A stretch of 64,000 nt of DNA from Glaciimonas sp. CA11.2 (GTDB lineage: Bacteria > Pseudomonadota > Gammaproteobacteria > Burkholderiales > Burkholderiaceae_D), in NCBI RefSeq assembly GCF_034314045.1, contig NZ_JAVIWL010000001.1, positions 4,650,001 through 4,714,000 of the forward strand. The letters run 5' to 3'. Each line of letters starts with the position of its first letter. Position 1 is the stretch's first letter. The notes under the pieces are model-generated. The model was given only the letters and a program-made list of their open reading frames with translations, was not told where the DNA came from and searched no databases. This document shows, piece after piece, positions 60,847-64,000 of this stretch. Made by a program: the position numbers and the translations under genes.

Positions 60847-62151
60847 TCACTCTTCCCGCGCCTTCTTGTCAAGATCGCGTAGCCACGTCAGTTTGTCACC
60901 AATTTTTGCCTCCATGCCCCGCGGAACCGGTGCATACCAACCTGGCTCTGGCATATCGTCGGGCAAGTACGTCTCGCCCGCTGCGTAAGCGTGAGGTTCA
61001 TCATGCGCATAGCGGTAAGCATGACCGTAGCCGAGTTCTTTCATCAGTTTTGTTGGCGCGTTACGCAAATGGACTGGGACTTCTCGTGATTTATCTTGCT
61101 TCACGAATGCCATTGCCTGATTGAATGCGTTGTAACCGGCGTTGCTTTTGGCTGCAATTGCTAGATAAATAACTGCCTGACCGAGCGCTAACTCCCCTTC
61201 CGGCGAGCCTAATCGCTCATAGGTATTGGCGGCATCGTTCGCAATCTGGATCGCCCGGGGATCGGCTAAACCAATGTCTTCCCATGCCATTCGAACGATA
61301 CGACGCGAAAGATATTTAGCATCCGCCCCGCCATCCAGCATGCGACATAACCAATACAACGCAGCATCCGGATTCGAACCGCGAACCGATTTGTGCAATG
61401 CGGATATCTGATCATAAAAATTGTCCCCGCCTTTGTCGAACCTGCGGGCGTTGAGAGTAAGTGCGTTTTGAATGAACTCTGCCGTGATTCTATTAGTCTG
61501 TGCTGCACTCGACGCAGTATTAGTCTGCTCCAGCAAATTGAGTAACCGACGCGCATCACCATCGGCATATCCGACCAAGGTATTGATCGCGGCTTCATCG
61601 AAAAGCAGATGCGGCAAAACAGAGGTTTGCGCTCTGGCTAACAACTGCTTAAGCTCCTCGTCCGTGAGCGACTTCAGTACATAGACTTGTGCCCGTGATA
61701 GCAGTGCCGAATTGACTTCGAAAGACGGATTCTCTGTCGTGGCACCAATGAGTGTCACAAGTCCAGATTCTGCATAGGGCAATAGTGCGTCTTGTTGCGA
61801 CTTATTGAATCGATGTATCTCATCGACAAACAGAATGGTATGTTTGCCCATTGCTAGATTTTGCTCTGCCCTTTCCATCGCAGCGCGAATGTCTTTCACG
61901 CCGGAGAAAACCGCGGACAGCGCGATGAATTCACAGGCAAAGGCATTCGCAGTCAGACGGGCCAATGTCGTTTTACCGACTCCTGGCGGCCCCCATAAAA
62001 TCATGGAATGCGGTTTGCCCGAGTCAAAGGCCAGACGCAGCGGCTTCCCTGGGCCGAGCAAATGGCTTTGCCCAATCACGTCATCGAGTTTGGCTGGACG
62101 AAGGGCTTCGGCTAGCGGGGGCGTGGGCTCGACCTTAAAGAGATCAGACAT
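60847..62151 (-). CDS. rarA: Replication-associated recombination protein A
   Basis: A 434-residue AAA+ ATPase (RarA/MgsA). Walker A WGPPGVGKTT near residue 51, Walker B LFVDEIHRFNKSQQDALL near 107, and IGATTENPSFEVNSALLSRAQVY near 132. The C-terminal tetramerisation domain contains MLDGGADAKYLSRRIVRMAWEDIGLADP. It acts at stalled replication forks. It is normally next to serS and lolA in related bacteria; here the peptide module separates it from serS. Confidence 0.95.
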   Translation of the reverse strand: MSDLFKVEPTPPLAEALRPAKLDDVIGQSHLLGPGKPLRLAFDSGKPHSMILWGPPGVGKTTLARLTANAFACEFIALSAVFSGVKDIRAAMERAEQNLAMGKHTILFVDEIHRFNKSQQDALLPYAESGLVTLIGATTENPSFEVNSALLSRAQVYVLKSLTDEELKQLLARAQTSVLPHLLFDEAAINTLVGYADGDARRLLNLLEQTNTASSAAQTNRITAEFIQNALTLNARRFDKGGDNFYDQISALHKSVRGSNPDAALYWLCRMLDGGADAKYLSRRIVRMAWEDIGLADPRAIQIANDAANTYERLGSPEGELALGQAVIYLAIAAKSNAGYNAFNQAMAFVKQDKSREVPVHLRNAPTKLMKELGYGHAYRYAHDEPHAYAAGETYLPDDMPEPGWYAPVPRGMEAKIGDKLTWLRDLDKKAREE

Positions 62152-62624
62152 GGGAGAAAATACTCTGCAAAAAAGATAGACTTGTTAAAAATGTTGACCG
62201 GTAAATACATACTGCGCCTCAGTCTAACGCATGCTGCGCAAATTGCAGTGATGATGCAATCTGATGCTGAAATGCTGCTGCTGTAATAATGCTGCTGAAA
62301 TACGCTGATTTCACACTACCTATGTGACATTGCATATCTAACTCCGGCACCGTAATACGCATGTTGGAAAGACTGCCGATACCAGTCCCGCTAACGATTC
62401 ATCTAAGCGTTCGTTATCAGGATGGGAGCTAAAAGTTTTCAAAACCTGTCAAGGACAGACAGAAAAGGGATGATTGTGAGAAAATCCGGCTGGAACCAAA
62501 TAGTAACTGGCGAATGAGTAGCAACTCAGCAATGAATAACCGCCCAATAACTACCCATAACCGCCGACCGCCGCACGCTTGCGTACATCGTCTACATTCA
62601 ATAAAAACACGCCAATTCTTTACT
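62152..62624. other. Intergenic region upstream of rarA and the ferredoxin gene
   Basis: About 470 bases between divergent genes. It contains an imperfect 14-bp tandem repeat at 62265-62305 but no supported gene. Promoters of rarA and the ferredoxin gene should be here. Confidence 0.4.
62265..62305. repeat. Imperfect 14-bp tandem repeat
   Basis: Three units related to TGCTGAAATGCTGC (62265-62278, 62279-62292, 62293-62305), rich in GCT steps. Non-coding. Confidence 0.6.
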
Positions 62625-62990
62625 ATGCCCTTCGTCGTCACTGATTCCTGCATCCTCTGCAAATACACAACCTGCGTCGACGTTTGTCCGATGAACTGTT
62701 TCCGGGAAGGTCCGCAATTTCTTGTAATTGCGCCCGACGAATGCATCGATTGCTCGTTGTGCGTGTCAGAATGCCCAGTGGGAGCGATTTACTCCGACAG
62801 CGATTTGCCAGCGCATCAACGCCACTTCACAAAGCTTAATGCAGAACTGGCGGCGCACGCCGACTGGAAGCGCATCACGCGGTCAAAAGCCCCGCTACCA
62901 GATCATGACGCGTGGCGCACTGCATCCAAAAAATTAGATTTATTGGATGACAATTTACTTGCGCCCCGCAAGGAAACTACAATCAAATAA
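62625..62990 (+). CDS. fdxA: 7Fe-type ferredoxin (FdxA-like)
   Basis: A 121-residue ferredoxin. First cluster motif C-x2-C-x4-C-x3-CP in [15 protein letters not shown], second C-x2-C-x2-C-x3-CP in [12 protein letters not shown], followed by the family's 45-residue C-terminal helix. It carries electrons in the cytoplasm. I start at the ATG at 62625 because MPFVVTDSC is the family N-terminus; a longer frame from 62514 adds unrelated residues. No strong ribosome binding site. Confidence 0.92.
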   Translation: MPFVVTDSCILCKYTTCVDVCPMNCFREGPQFLVIAPDECIDCSLCVSECPVGAIYSDSDLPAHQRHFTKLNAELAAHADWKRITRSKAPLPDHDAWRTASKKLDLLDDNLLAPRKETTIK

Positions 62991-63076
62991 AACAGCGAGG
63001 TCTGCGCTCCTCACTGTCGCATCATGATGCTGACATAGAAGCGCGCCGAAATTAATCAGCGCCTCCTCGCGCCACA

Positions 63077-63760
63077 TTAATTATTAAAAACGTCAGCACC
63101 TTTTGGCACGACAAACTTAAAGCCGCCGCTAGGTGGCGCTGGATTTTTAACGAAATTCTTGAACGACAACATCGAAGTCTGCCCAAACGAATCTCTCAAT
63201 TCCATCGCCTCAGGCAAACCATTCCGTAAGCCAACGCCGATGTGATCGAACGTTGTATCCTTGGCTTTTGGCGTCACTTCCAGCCATTCCAAACCATCCT
63301 TAGGCGTCCCCTCTTTGAGGGTAAAATTCTTTTCCAAATCGTTGCTGCCAAACAGGATCGCTGCCGGCGACGAGCCCAGCGCATTGCCAAGTTTTTTGGT
63401 CGTTACCTGATTCAAATCTTTGTCATAAATGAATAGTTTGTCGCCATCCGCTTGCAACACTTGCTCGTATGGCTTGGTATAGGTCCAAATAAATTTACCA
63501 GGACGCGCAAAAATAAAAGTGCCAGAAGAGGTCGTCGACACCTTTGGTTTATTTGTCCCGCTATCGGTTGTCACCAAACGTTGCGTGAACTCGCCCTTGG
63601 CAGATTGCGTACTGCTAACAAAGGACTTAAATTGTTCGAGCGCAGTTGCACTTGCCATGCCCGGCAGCAAAGCCGCGGACAGGGCTAGTATGCACATGAC
63701 TTTGCGTACCTTGCACGGCGCTCCAAACCCACTACTTGCCGATTCTTTTGATTTATTCAT
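63077..63760 (-). CDS. lolA: Outer-membrane lipoprotein carrier protein
   Basis: A 227-residue periplasmic chaperone that moves lipoproteins from LolCDE to LolB. A signal peptide ([17 protein letters not shown]) precedes [23 protein letters not shown]; the conserved [37 protein letters not shown] region is near residues 80-117 (given as a region). I start at the ATG at 63760, giving an N-terminal extension of about 22 residues before the signal peptide; a longer frame to 63853 is unlikely. ftsK, its usual upstream neighbour, is not seen. Confidence 0.93.
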   Translation of the reverse strand: MNKSKESASSGFGAPCKVRKVMCILALSAALLPGMASATALEQFKSFVSSTQSAKGEFTQRLVTTDSGTNKPKVSTTSSGTFIFARPGKFIWTYTKPYEQVLQADGDKLFIYDKDLNQVTTKKLGNALGSSPAAILFGSNDLEKNFTLKEGTPKDGLEWLEVTPKAKDTTFDHIGVGLRNGLPEAMELRDSFGQTSMLSFKNFVKNPAPPSGGFKFVVPKGADVFNN

Positions 63761-63839
63761 CACAATGTTGTTACCTTCGATTGCTTGCCGGTTTTGAATC
63801 ACAATAACTTTCATTTCAGAGTCACTATGGCAAAGACAA

Positions 63840-64000
63840 TCACCACCGATCATCGTTGCAGAAGTTTGTTTGAGATAGCCACTTATCCATAAAGGCCCTG
63901 AACATTTTACGGCGTTCTATCTGTCCATCTTCAGCTATCAATATTTCCAATTTGAATGGTTTTGGGATAATCGCATTATTGGACAACCTTTTAACAACCC
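63840..64000 (-). CDS. Unidentified reading frame cut by the right edge
   Basis: The minus strand is open from the window edge to a TGA at 63842-63840 (about 53 codons). The end reads [17 protein letters not shown] then [20 protein letters not shown]. It is not the C-terminus of FtsK. It may be the 3' end of a small gene, or chance. Confidence 0.3.
   Translation of the reverse strand, partial: VVKRLSNNAIIPKPFKLEILIAEDGQIERRKMFRAFMDKWLSQTNFCNDDRW

Overview
The window looks like chromosome of a betaproteobacterium, most likely Oxalobacteraceae (Glaciimonas, Collimonas or Herminiimonas relatives). This placement is inferred from gene content (1,630-residue NAD-glutamate dehydrogenase, class I aldolase, lolA/rarA/serS block, gcv genes beside sdaA and lipA) and a moderate GC content; no 16S gene is present. 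Both edges cut genes: otsB on the left and an unidentified reading frame on the right. There is no rRNA, CRISPR array or intact insertion sequence. One tRNA, tRNA-Ser(CGA), is present.

Positions 589-11976 hold an L-rhamnose catabolic locus of the rhizobial rha type. The minus strand reads DeoR-type regulator, rhaS, rhaT, rhaP, rhaQ, a truncated remnant of the mutarotase rhaU, then rhaK. The divergent plus strand carries the bifunctional aldolase/dehydrogenase rhaD and the isomerase rhaI. The intergenic region between the arms contains a cluster of AATCA/TGATT inverted repeats (probable operators), a 129-bp MITE-like element, and an in-frame leader ORF that abuts the regulator start codon.

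Positions 12111-28113 are mostly housekeeping and stress genes: dodecin, a sorbosone-dehydrogenase-like lipoprotein, UspA, an LLM-family flavin oxidoreductase, two small unknown proteins, a MipA/OmpV porin-like protein, 6-phosphogluconate dehydrogenase, the giant glutamate dehydrogenase, class I fructose-bisphosphate aldolase, and a slipin-NfeD membrane pair. Positions 28529-35671 hold glycine cleavage and serine breakdown in the order gcvH-gcvP-sdaA-gcvT-lipA. They are followed by a divergent ALDH7-type dehydrogenase (amaB-like) converging on a ThDP-dependent acetolactate-synthase-like enzyme.

Positions 39800-48300 are more AT-rich and accessory: small orphan proteins, a HAD phosphatase-like protein, a LysE exporter, a DUF4118 membrane protein, an esterase-like hydrolase, and a GT2-GtrA-membrane glycosyltransferase-like operon. 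A lone, divergent EAL-domain protein follows. Positions 49150-50479 are a scar of an integrative element at tRNA-Ser: an integrase fragment with a frameshift, a GC-rich highly structured leader, and two overlapping small genes.

Positions 50658-63853 carry serS, then a dipeptide uptake and cleavage module (dppABCDF, pepP and a cupin-HTH regulator with a twin palindromic operator), then rarA, a 7Fe-type ferredoxin and lolA. The most interesting signals are the truncated rhaU with the rearranged rha control region, the structured leader with nested small ORFs at the tRNA-Ser scar, and the twin operator in front of the peptide module.
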